Below, piece by piece: positions 54,380-64,000 of a DNA stretch of 64,000 nt; the first letter of the stretch is position 1; each line of letters starts with the position of its first letter. A model generated the notes under the pieces. That model saw nothing but the letters and a program-made list of their open reading frames with translations. It was not told the DNA's origin and did not search any database. Position numbers and translations under genes: made by a program. This stretch comes from Uranotaenia lowii (lineage: Eukaryota; Arthropoda; Insecta; Diptera; Culicidae), in the NCBI RefSeq assembly GCF_029784155.1, contig NC_073692.1:325719406-325783405 (forward strand), in the 5' to 3' direction.

Positions 54380-54967
54380 TATATAGCCTAATTAGAAACA
54401 AATCCATCAAATGAAAAAAAGGTTCAAAAAGTGATGCCATTTAAAAAAAATCATATTTCAAAACGAAAATCGCTCACGATTTCACTTTTTCCCAACACCA
54501 GTGAACTTGCTCTAATTAAAACCAAGGATTTTTAGAAGCAAAAGGTTCTCTGACTTTCACAGTAAGTAGGCGAGGAGTGAGCGGGGCGCTCAATGAGTTT
54601 GTTTACATACATTATTTGCTCAGCATTTCTGTAGTTTGTTGGTAAACAAACTCCATGAGTTCCACAGTTACAAAGCCAAAATAACCAAAATGCCTGAATC
54701 GGGAATTTGAAATACTGTAACACCTCCTATATATACACACATCTTGATAAAAACTTTCCTGTACATAGAAAGACAAACACATGTCACCCTTCTGTTTAAA
54801 ATAATAGATCAATAGGTTATATAACTTTTGCTTTCAAACAAAACGTATTCAAAGCTTGGAAAAGTCAACAAAACAGGACTTCTAGGGTTTGTAATTTTCT
54901 TGGAAATACACATTGACTGAAAATAATTCTCAAGATTTTTTCCCAATCTGCAATGTAGTATATGGGG
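54380..54967. other. AT-rich non-coding DNA
   Basis: A short hairpin (GAGTTTGTTTAC / GTAAACAAACTC) lies at about 54595-54652. Otherwise nothing. Confidence 0.4.
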
Positions 54968-55155
54968 ATTTTTTTTTATTATCTGACAATTTGCGCCGGG
55001 GGTCTTCAGATTTTCCCCAAAATTGAAAATTTGGTTCATTTTTGCGACTTAAAAACACATGTATTTTTTCAGATTTCTAACATTTTTATTTTTTGAGTTA
55101 GCTTCGGTTAGATTTTTTAGTAAATAAAAAATAACCATTTTTCAAAGCTACATAA
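54968..55155 (+). repeat. Dispersed repeat, copy 2 (pairs with 19208-19390)
   Basis: Same ordered words as the first copy, including CGACTTAAAAACACATGTA and GTAAATAAAAAATAAC. Confidence 0.75.
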
Positions 55156-56884
55156 CTCTGTTGTTTCTCAACGGAAATTATAAAATAGCACATCAAAATG
55201 CATTGAAATTTTATCAGCTTTCCAAATAGAATAGTTGAAAAAAATTAAATAATTACCTTCAACATGAAAAGTTGTAAATAAACTTTAAATGGCGTCTAAA
55301 AGTACCGTCTGCACCACCGAATATTTTGCAAAAAATACCATTGTGTAAATCGATTTATGATGCAACTTTCATCTGAAGACACCAAAGTGGGCCATTAACA
55401 CCTTGAAGAGTTATGAAAGAAATAATGACAATAAATCTCTTTTTTTGCATCGAAAACAAACAATGGTGGAACAACTGCACTCACATATGGAGATAGCAAG
55501 CACTTCTAACAACATGGAAACAAGAGAACTTACCAAAGCAGGTAAAAAATACTACTTTTTCGTGCTTTGTAGCAAAACTGACTTTAAATTTTAACCAAAA
55601 TTCTGAGTATCGTATTGTTTAAGTGATATAACTAATAATGGGAATGTTGCTTTTACAACCTGGTCATATACTATATAACTTATTAATTTTTCGATCAAAG
55701 ATCATTGTGAAGCATAATCAATGCCAATAGTAGAAGGTTCAGTCCCTGTGTTAGGGATCACAAAAATGTGATTAAAAAATGAACTATAGATATAAAAACT
55801 ATGCTTTACATAGTTTTTATATCGGGAGCTTAGCACTGGACACCAAAATCCTTTCCCATTGATCAAAAAAGTATGAGAAAGTGGCACAAATGTTGAAGAA
55901 ATAATCAAAGAGCTCAGTATGGCCAGCCCAGACTGTAAAATGATGAACATATAATACTTTTACCGTATTCGTTTTCTACATTCGCCCAGTTTTGAGGTTT
56001 ACCTTACTAGAACGAACATAATTCGTCGTCAGTGTTTTGCTACCTCGATCGCTCACACACGAATCTTCAGTATTCCACCGTCCATTTTAAATCAAATCTG
56101 GGGAATTACGGATGCAAAACTTAGTGCATAAACTTCTAAAAATGACAGTAAAATGTTCATAACTTGTTGTGACCTGGTGCAAAACTGGGCATAAACGAAT
56201 ACGTTATTAGATTTTTGGATGTAACATGAAGTCAGTTAAGCTGCAACAATCTACCGCCCCTTCTTTCATAACAGTCCCATATACAAAAAACCCGGTTTAA
56301 TACACTTAACAGTGGATTTGAGCCTTTCTTTCAGATTCCAAACATATTAGTTTTGCGTGTTTTAATCTATAACGGTAGAATGTTTACAAAAATCACTTTT
56401 GTAAATGATTTTCGTTAAATGAAGCTATCAAACGGAATAAACTATAGGGGATAAAAAAGGATTTTTGAAAAATTATAAGATTTTATGTTACAATCGATAA
56501 AAACGATTTTTTGTTACGATCGAGAGAGAAACTCAAAAATAAATAAACGATTATTTTATAACAAACAAACGCCTGCACGAATTCTCGCCTTAAATTTGCA
56601 TATTTAGGAAGCAATGGATCGAAAAGCCGTAATGTAGAGCCTTCGTGTGTACATTGTTGTCTGAATATGAATACGAATTTTTAATTGGAATATTTTCTTT
56701 AAAAGTGGGGTAAAAATATTGATTTGTATAATCATTGTCATTTTTATTATAATTTATTCTCAACTCGCATCTTTACTCTTAACATTATTATTATTATTTA
56801 TAAGAGACCTTTTAACCACCCGGGTCGTTCGGGTACATTGATTTTGATTAAAATTAAGCGAATTTTAATTGATAAGAACGATAT
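55156..56884. other. AT-rich non-coding DNA
   Basis: A perfect 15-bp hairpin GATATAAAAACTATG / CATAGTTTTTATATC lies at 55789-55823. No gene recognised. Confidence 0.4.
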
Positions 56885-57194
56885 TCATTGTGTTTGTTCT
56901 TGCGTAAAAGTTATTTCCCAAAACTCATCCGGGATCGAATCAATTGAAACATTTCTTTTTTTCTTTTTAGGTGTTTTTGTTGTTTTCAAATCTTGATTTA
57001 ATGTTTTGCTGTCATCCAGAGAGCTATTGGCAGCTCGACTACGCCGTTTCTTACGTTTATTTACATCCTGTTTCTTTTGACCGTTTTCTGGCCCAGTCTG
57101 AGTTTTATTGTCGTCTATTTTTACAAAAGACGGCTCAGCTTCAGATACTGCCTTTTTCAAATAACCGCGTAGAGTGTTCATGTTGTACATACAC
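56885..57194 (-). CDS. Exon-like segment encoding a basic, Lys/Arg-rich peptide; product unknown
   Basis: Starts after a textbook acceptor (TTAATTTTATTTTCAG on the minus strand) and runs about 100 codons to a stop: MYNMNTLRGYLKKAVSEAE, KKQDVNKRKKRRSRAANSS, KTPKKKKRNVSIDSIPDEFW. Two basic clusters look like nuclear localisation signals. It is likely the 3' coding exon of a minus-strand gene whose upstream exon may be at 59583-59745. A partial second copy with about a dozen substitutions lies at 63516-63675. I do not recognise the family. Confidence 0.5.
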
Positions 57195-58424
57195 CTGAAA
57201 ATAAAATTAAGCTCTTGAAAAAGTTTGTTTACGAAAAAAAAATTGAATTGAACAACGCTTTAACCCTTTCCTTCCCACGAGGTTTTTCACGTTTTAAAAA
57301 TAGAAATATTGGTTTACAGTTAAAGTTCTAGAACAAAAGATGCATAATTTAAGCCTACTTTAATGATCCATTTGATAAATTTGGGTTTTGAGGTTGATCA
57401 TATGTGTTCCATTGGGAAGATAACAACACATAGGGTGCAAATGAAAAACAGGAAATAATTGCAAAAAAACATGGAATTTCATCACTTCATTGGTCACAAA
57501 CTAAAACGATCCTATTTGATGAAAAACTTCTTTGGTATACGCATCCCTCGAAAGTCTATTTATTGAAATATCTGAAATTTTCATTTTTTCCTTGAACAAT
57601 TGGCCACCATGACACTTTGCGCAAGGGAAACAAAACATGCCGTTTTTCGAGAAAATCTCGAACTTTTACAAATATTTTAAGACATGTGGTCATTTAAGCA
57701 GATGAATTAACTATCCTGAAGCGAATTTTTTTGTTGACGAAATGATTTTCTTGAGTATTGATAAGAAGCTTCCCAAGAAGAAAAGTACGTTTTGTTCCCA
57801 GTGTATCACCAGTGATCCACTTTACTTACTCAAAAATTTATATGTTTTAGTTGAAATCTAAGTAAACCATCATTTGATTCTGCTTGCATAAGCAACCTTC
57901 TGCACGTCAGTATTTTTATTTCAAGGAAATTATAAAAACTTGTCAAGTTATTGAGCAACAAATGACGACTTGATTTAAATTCGAAAAAAATCCGACTTTT
58001 TTGCAGCTTTTGATCTGCCAAGCAAAACCTAGCGAACCGATTTTCTTCAAATTTTGTGCAATGTTTCTTTACTCATATTCGGTGAGAAAATGGTGTTGAT
58101 CCAAAGCGCCCAGTTCAAATGCGAGCTGTGCAAAGTTGTGGATCACCTGTGCTACCATGGGAAGGAAAGGGTTAAGCAAGGATGCCGTAAAATATTTGTT
58201 AAAGAAAAACGGAGAACATTGCAACATACTTTATGAACAGAGCTGCGAATGGTTAGTGTCAGCCAACCAATATCAGTCGACTTTGATACTTGCATATCTA
58301 TGTCATGTGATAATGATTTTTGTTCAGCGACATAAGCTAACAATGTCATGACCAATTTGAACGAATATCAGTTTTCTTGCTATAAATTTAGCTTCTTACG
58401 GTCATGGATTACATTTCGACAGGC
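56982..58424. repeat. Direct duplication, copy A, interrupted by a MITE
   Basis: 56982-57263 and 58172-58424 together correspond to 63463-64000 (copy B), same orientation. The 58176-58424 part differs from copy B by very little, including a 4-base indel. The exon-bearing part shows more substitutions. Copy B continues beyond the window end. Confidence 0.9.
57264..58171. mobile_element. piggyBac-type MITE at a TTAA site
   Basis: Starts CCCTTTCCTTCCCACG and ends CATGGGAAGGAAAGGG, 14-16-bp inverted ends, flanked by TTAA on both sides (57260-57263, 58172-58175). Copy B of the surrounding duplication has a single TTAA at 63742-63745 with no element, an empty site. 908 bp, no transposase. Confidence 0.93.
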
Positions 58425-59582
58425 TCCTGCAATGATATAGAATCCGTGTGTGCATCTCTCACATTTAAGCTTTTTTTTTCTCAAATTGGAGCTTTTCATC
58501 TCCTATGCTCTCAAGGCAAAAAAAGCTAAGATCTAAGGGAAAAAACTTAAGAAACGATATTCACAAACACTTCACATTCACAAATATATGTTGGTCACAT
58601 GATTCATAGACAAATCCTATATCATTGCAGCAGAGTCATTTTTACAACTGTTGCTCCACAAATAACGTAAAATCCATCCTAACACAACCAGAAATCAAAA
58701 TAGAAAGATAACAGTGTGTTATGCGAGTGGAGAAAAACAATGTCATGAAAAATTTACATTTCTGCCTGACTTTTTTCGATGACATTGACTACTAGACGTT
58801 GTTTAGGATCAAATGAAATCGACTGAAAATTACCAGTCTTGTTTATTGATGATAATATCAATTTTTTTAAATTGAACTCAAAATTTGTTAAAACAGCTTG
58901 GTTTCCCGTGTTATTGAAAATTGCAGAAATCTTCTTTATTAAGGATTCTTTAAAATTACAGCCAAAAACTCGGAAGTGCCGAAGGGTATAGCTGAGATGA
59001 CCAAGTGGAAAGTCTAAAATGATCGGCACTATTTTTTTGGGAAGAATGACAGCTTGCTATTAAATTCCTTGAAATAAAAAAAATGGTACTTTATATTTAA
59101 CCATTTTTTTCGATCTTCTACTATTCGTATTTAAAAGTAGGTAGACGACCTAATAAAAAAACCCAAACAGGTTTGGTGTCGTAGAGATTCGAGTAACATC
59201 GTCGGATCAAAAGAAAACAAGTTATTTTTTTTTCATTAAATAAGTCAGCTTTTTAGGTAAAAGTGATGTTAAAAGTATGATTTTTCTTTTAGAATAAAAC
59301 TTTTTAAACCTCAAAGGAATCACCCAATCCTAAATTAGTGTTAGAAGGTGTTCTGGCAATTATGAAAAACGAAAAAAAACCTAAGAGGCCAGGTGTCTCG
59401 AAGTCAGTCACACTGAGATCCTAGCGCCTCAATGATTTGAACATAGTTCATAAGAAACGACTGGGAAATCTTAATCAGAAATCGAATCTGGACCTCTAAC
59501 CCTTATATGTTAACTAAATAACTCAACTAAAATCGAAAGAATTGAATCGGATTGTTGCATAATAAAAAGTTAATTTACGTAC
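58425..59582. other. AT-rich non-coding DNA, probable intron
   Basis: No ORF of interest. Near 59480-59535 the minus strand shows TAGTTATTTAGTTAAC and GGTCCAGATTCG, vaguely like A and B boxes of a decayed tRNA-derived repeat. Not called. Confidence 0.4.
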
Positions 59583-59745
59583 CTTATACGCAGCAACAAT
59601 CGTTAAGGCACCAACAATCGACTTTTCACGCACTGACACTTTTCTTTTTGAATCTATTTCACCGTTTTTTACAGGAATAGAATGTAGACAACTTTCAGCG
59701 CCAATTCGAAATGAAATAAATGGAGGCTGCCAGCCTGAAGCCAGT
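59583..59745 (-). CDS. Exon-like segment ending at a strong splice donor; product unknown
   Basis: On the minus strand an open frame of about 53 codons reads FRIGAESCLHSIP, VKNGEIDSKRKVSVREK, SIVGALTIVAAYK and ends AAG, followed by GTACGT, a consensus donor at 59582/59583. No ATG is in frame within the segment, so it is an internal exon or a decayed one. It could splice to 57194. The family is not recognised. Confidence 0.4.
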
Positions 59746-59792
59746 CAACACAACGCCAACACGCTCGAAATTCTTTAACCAATTATCGTTAA

Positions 59793-59894
59793 AAAGTAAC
59801 CATTTTCACACCCTTCCGCGTTAAGGGATTTTTTGACTGCTTCCATAGAAATCATTTTTTGACTTCTTTTGAGAAGTGGAAATATGGTTACTTT
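59793..59894. repeat. 102-bp TTAA-flanked hairpin MITE
   Basis: AAAGTAACCATTTTCAC at the left and the inverse of AAAGTAACCATATTTCCAC at the right, with TTAA at 59789-59792 and 59895-59898. A piggyBac-type target and a size typical of the smallest MITEs. It lies about 50 bp upstream of the exon-like segment at 59583-59745. Confidence 0.75.
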
Positions 59895-60130
59895 TTAACC
59901 GCAAGAAATTATTGCGGAGAAGTTGAAAAAACGGTTTATTTTAAACCATATCGCAGAATGGAAGGAAAACAGGTAATTTTTTTTCTTTAAAATACTAGAA
60001 TTGGGATGTTTTCAACTGGAAAAAGAAAAAAGATGCGGGTTTAAAAGCAGCTTATTTATTTTTCTTCAAACTGCCGGCTCAACATTACCAGGTCCTCGCG
60101 AACCTTTTACTGGTGTTGCCTCCACAAAGA

Positions 60131-62026
60131 TCAGGCATATTTACAGCCTTGGATGGCAATCATTAATAACTTAAGTCTGGTAGCAAGTACGTGTTCGGGA
60201 TTCATTGACAAAAATGCCTGTATGTTACGAGCTACCTCCTGCAGGACCTTATGAATGTGTTCATTCATAATGTGGTCGAAGAAGGTCAGATTAACGATGG
60301 CGTCAGAGAGAAACCTGTTGAAGAAAAAGGTTTAAAATGTTTAAAACATCAACTGGAACGCAAGCAAAATTCCAAACCTGTGCTTAAGGTCGTTAATATT
60401 GGACATGTCGGCTGCAATCTGCTGAATCAGTGACAGCAGTATCCGTTGTTCTAGAGCACATGGATTGAACACCTGTTTGTAATTGGCGTGCTTTATTGTG
60501 AATCACACTATAGTTTCAAATCGTTGGACTGAAGAGCTATAACGAATGCATCGTTTATGCGCCCTGTGGCTAGCAGTTGCCGGATGTGTTCGGGATGACC
60601 CAAAAAAGCGGGCGCTGGAGTTTGTGCTTGCGACCGCACCGCTGACAATACTGAGTCCTCTAGAGAAGAGGCTTGGGCCTCCAAACCCTTATCGATTTCC
60701 GCCCTTACGTTTTCCCAAATCATTTTAAGCTAATTGCCTTGGAAATCATTCGAATCATTGCTTAGATCTTTACGCTAGGCTGCAACATTGGCGGGTTGGA
60801 ATAGATCATTGACAGTTAAGTTCTGCCCAGTTTATTGAACGGTTTTTTTTAGCGCGGCTTCAAACTCTTCGTTCAGTTTTCTGCATGATAAATACGTTTC
60901 CGTTTTATCGAGGTCTGCAAGATGAAAATATAACAGTAAGAATCATGTATTTCAAAAGGATGACTTTGAACATTACATTCTTTTAACCCTGCTGAAAATT
61001 CTTTATTGAGCTGCCAAAACAGTTCTTGTGAGCATCACTCATAATTCGGTAAAATGATGTTTCGTAACGCTTCATGAAATGATGTTTCCATTGCTTTTCG
61101 AACACTCTTATAGACGGAATTACCGATAGCATCAATAGTTACCTGAAAATAAAAATAAAACAAATGACTCAATGTTCATACAATTTGCAATATTTTCACA
61201 CCAGAAACAGAAATTCAAGACCAACGCGGTGATTTCGATTTAAAAAAAAAAAAGAAAACAATAATACTCACCTGATTACGCATAGTTTTTGTACACCCTC
61301 TTGGAGGGCACAATCGAATTTTTGCTGCAACTGCTCCCGATTCGGTTGACAATCTGGAGCGTCAATCTCGGTTCTAGTGAATTCATGATAGTAAAGTTTA
61401 AGCTGCTGAAATGTTTGCTGTACATAGTTCCGATTTTCTCACTATGAATATCGGACAAAGTGCGCTTCTCCGAACTGGTCTGCTCGATAATGTTGGATTC
61501 GATCTCCCGTAGAGTATCATTGAGTAACTTCGAATTATCTGTACGTATTTTTTGTAGATCGGACACTTGCGAACGCAGTTCAGTTATTTGTCGAGGAATT
61601 CTGCTACGTCTAACAGCCGATCCATTTTTTGAGTTAGTTCGTCCATCTGTTTGTTCGATTGTACAACAGCAATGCTGGGAAGCATGGAAGGCTGTGGAAG
61701 ATCTTTCAACGGAGGAAGCGGCACTCCGGGAACCTTCGGCCATTCAATGGTTCTACTGCTAGGAGATTCATTGTCATCGTCGTCTATGTTTTTGAAATTT
61801 TACCGTGTTTCTTCGTCGTCGATGATTTCGTTTTCCAGATCATTCAACTCGTCATCATCACCAGCAATCTCATCGGTATCTTCCAAAAGGATATTGTCGG
61901 AATCATAGTGCTCATTAAGACAGTCGTTTTCTTTGAGCGATAAAAATTCCTGAACTTCATGCGATGGACTGGAGCCACCGCTAGCTAACATTTCTGCAGA
62001 AGGCATAGGCGGAACAGATGGCGTCA
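60131..62026 (-). pseudogene. Ge-1: Ge-1/EDC4 (mRNA-decapping scaffold) C-terminal part, intron-containing pseudogene
   Basis: Ge-1/EDC4 scaffolds the DCP1-DCP2 decapping complex in P-bodies. Four exon-like blocks with good splice sites are seen: 62026-61272, 61142-60977, 60914-60378 and 60314-60131. Block 1 has SGGSSPSHEVQEFLSLKEND, an acidic run and EWPKVPGVPLPPL. Block 2 has AMETSFHEALRNIILPNYE and QELFWQLNKEFSAG. Block 3 has LTVNDLFQPANVAA, HPEHIRQLLATGRINDAF and LLSLIQQIAADMS. Block 4 has IHKVLQEVARNIQAFLSMNP. This is the C-terminal alpha-helical domain in order. In-frame stops lie at 61800-61802, 61035-61037, 60832-60834, 60775-60777 and 60730-60732, with frameshifts near 61590 and 60505. 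Introns are retained, so it arose by DNA duplication, not retrotransposition. Confidence 0.88.
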
Positions 62027-62620
62027 CTAAGAAGGGAATTAACATTTCAAGTTTAGTAAACGGTAATGTTAAATAACTCAATATGCTTACCCAATAAAGT
62101 TATTTGTTGTAGTTCGACTAACTTGCGAACTTTAGCTTGTTCCTGTTCCTCTTTCATTATGCTGTTGACGATGTTGACGACAATCCCAGCTTGGATAACA
62201 TGTGCATTATCCCTTCTGAGCGATATACTTGCCCCGGTGCCGGAACCCAGAATCAGCCGACCATGATTGATCAGAGTTCTGTTTTCCGATTCACGGACAG
62301 CGACTTACAGGCAGTTTTGTTCACTTCCCGCTTGATGTGGACCATTTGCTGTGCCATTCCCATGATGCTGATTTCTTCCGACCGGAGCTTTTCGGAGTGG
62401 CTTATTTCCCATTTTTGACTGATTTTCACCGACGGATATAGCCAAAATTTACCAAAAAATTGGCAAAATAATTTTGACAGGCTGAAAAAAAGTCCAATAG
62501 TTAAATAAATGAAATATTGAAAACCGAATACAAGAAAAATTACCAATCCAAGTTTTTTGCTTCTAGTACTGAATGAACCGGGAGTTTCCTGAGACAGCGA
62601 TATCGACCGCAATTCCAGCA
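62027..62620 (-). pseudogene. Probable upstream exons of the same Ge-1-like pseudogene
   Basis: Minus-strand fragments look coding but disrupted: CDSDEAGAGRSASLLELRS, SLSQETPGSFSTRSKKL (62520-62610), MGMAQQMVHIKREVNK (62330-62370) and SIMKEEQEQAKVRKLVELQQ (62095-62160). Acceptor CTTCTTAG at 62027-62034 leads into the Ge-1 block. Assignment rests on adjacency and orientation. I cannot match these parts confidently. Confidence 0.4.
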
Positions 62621-63462
62621 GAGACGCCGACCGACCAGCCCCAGCTTCATCCGAATCGCAGGAACAGATTTACTATACTACTATGAAACATTTTATTCGT
62701 GCGAAAAAAATACAAATTTTAATAAACGCGTTCGGTTTGCTCCACGGTTAAATCCAAAATGGCGAAGAAATGTTTCAACCATTTTGTGGTTAATACACGA
62801 GAACTGCCAAAATGGTTAAAATTTCGCAAAGAAATAATCTTTAAAAAAACAATATTGATAGTTTTTGAGAAAAAACCAGAAAATTGGTATAACCATATAT
62901 GGTTAAATAAAAATGAGCGTGTACCTATATGCTGTTATGTATTACAGTGTGATCAAGAAAACCAAAATTCGGAAGGATAATTTATTCAAAATAAATCAGA
63001 AAATATATTTTATAGCAGCGACCGTTCTACCAAGTAGTTAAAGTTTGTATTTTGAAAATGATATTTAAATATTTCACAAATGTGGAAGACAAAATATAAT
63101 TATGAGTGTAAATCTTAGTTTGTAAATATGTACATTAAGAATCGAAAATTTGAAATTGCATTCATAATTGTGAATTCAAGATTTTAATTCTAAATCAACG
63201 TTGTTTTTTATGGTTCGCAACACAAACTCCATACAAATAAGCACACAACTACATCCACGAGATATGAATTTCAATTATTAGCATATTTTATCATTAAACG
63301 CGGAAATTATTTTGTTGAATTGTGAGTGGGGATCTGAGCTATTTCTGTCTTATAGCTTGTACAGTGGTGTATAGTTCAAAATGTACCCAAGAACTATAAT
63401 TTTTTTAAGAGATGCCTATTACTTCAAATCATATAAATTTTAGATATATAATGCAATCCGTT
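62621..63462. other. AT-rich non-coding DNA
   Basis: No gene recognised. The plus-strand open frame 62759-62980 has an acceptable start context but an unremarkable Lys/Asn-rich sequence, so it is not called. Confidence 0.4.
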
Positions 63463-64000
63463 GTTTTCGAATCTTGGTTTAATGTTTTGCTGTCATCCAG
63501 AGAGCTATAGGCAGCTCAACTACGACGTTTCTTACGTTTGTTTACATCCTGTTTCTTTTGATCGTTTTCCAGCCCAATCTGAGTTTTATTGTCGTCGATT
63601 TTTTCAAAAGACGGCTTGGCTTCAGATACTGACTTTTTCAAATAACCACGTAAAGTGTTCATGTTGTACATAAACCTGAAAATAATATTAAGCTCTTGAA
63701 AAAGTTTGTTTACGGTAAAAGGAATTGAATTGAACAACGCTTTAAACAAGGATGCCGTAAAATATTTGTTAAAGAAAAACGGAGAACATTGCAACATACT
63801 TTATGAACAGAGCTGCGAATGGTTAGTGTCAGCCAACCAATATCAGTCGACTTTGATACTGCTTTGCATATCTATGTCATGTGATAATGATTTTTGTTCA
63901 GCGACATAAGCTAACAATGTCATGACCAATTTGAACGAATATCAGTTTTCTTGCTATAAATTTAGCTTCTTACGGTCATGGATTACATTTCGACAGGCTC
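63463..64000. repeat. Direct duplication, copy B, with empty piggyBac site
   Basis: Corresponds to 56982-57263 plus 58172-58424. TTAA at 63742-63745 is unoccupied. It runs off the window end. Confidence 0.9.
63516..63675 (-). pseudogene. Partial second copy of the basic-peptide exon
   Basis: After an acceptor AATATTATTTTCAG it reads MYNMNTLRGYLKKSVSEAK, then KKQDVNKRKKRRS and a stop (about 51 codons), whereas the 56.9-kb copy continues through RAANSSLDDS to about 100 codons. Sequence similarity to that copy ends at about 63463. Likely a truncated duplicate. Confidence 0.6.

Noticed and set aside
59480..59535. Possible tRNA gene or SINE on the minus strand
   Set aside because: A-box and B-box words are only loosely matched, no cloverleaf can be drawn and no target duplication was found.

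Overview
The window reads as an AT-rich, intron- and transposon-laden insect genome, most likely a fly and probably a mosquito. The evidence is BEL/Pao retrotransposons, RTE-like and CR1-like non-LTR elements, Tc1, hAT, Transib-like and piggyBac-type DNA elements, eukaryotic splice junctions, and a decayed copy of the mRNA-decapping scaffold Ge-1/EDC4. There are no bacterial operons, rRNAs, intact tRNAs or CRISPR arrays. Species assignment is inference.

Layout. 0.4-4.6 kb: a degenerate hAT transposon (perfect 8-bp target duplication) that carries an RTE-like insertion and a TA-flanked inverted-repeat element. 4.9-12.2 kb: a 7.3-kb BEL retrotransposon on the minus strand with apparently identical 554-bp LTRs and an uninterrupted 1787-codon gag-pol. 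14.1-16.2 kb: a decayed RTE-like copy split by a Transib-like element whose ends resemble RAG recombination signals. 22.5-24.1 kb: a non-autonomous hAT-like element with homopolymeric G/C tracts near its ends. 29.5-37.3 kb: a second BEL-type element with an intact gag but almost no pol, which has itself received a hAT-like MITE close to its predicted transcription start. 38.9-40.6 kb: a CR1/L2-like pol fossil. 40.6-42.4 kb: a GC-richer block ending in a good splice donor, probably the untranslated first exon of a host gene on the plus strand. 43.1-44.9 kb: a fold-back Tc1 element with about 600-bp arms. 45-56 kb: intron-like AT-rich DNA with MITEs, hairpins and a tRNA-derived SINE. 56.9-64 kb: exon-like segments on the minus strand, a direct duplication carrying a piggyBac-type MITE in one copy and its empty site in the other, and the intron-containing Ge-1/EDC4 pseudogene.

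The genes here mostly do not work together. They are layers of mobile elements in which target duplications let the order of insertion be read. The two features most likely to be functional today are the complete BEL element and the putative 5' exon. The gag-only BEL element is the most interesting candidate for an unusual replication strategy: it keeps perfect LTRs and gag, has structured non-coding sequence in place of pol, and must borrow enzymes.
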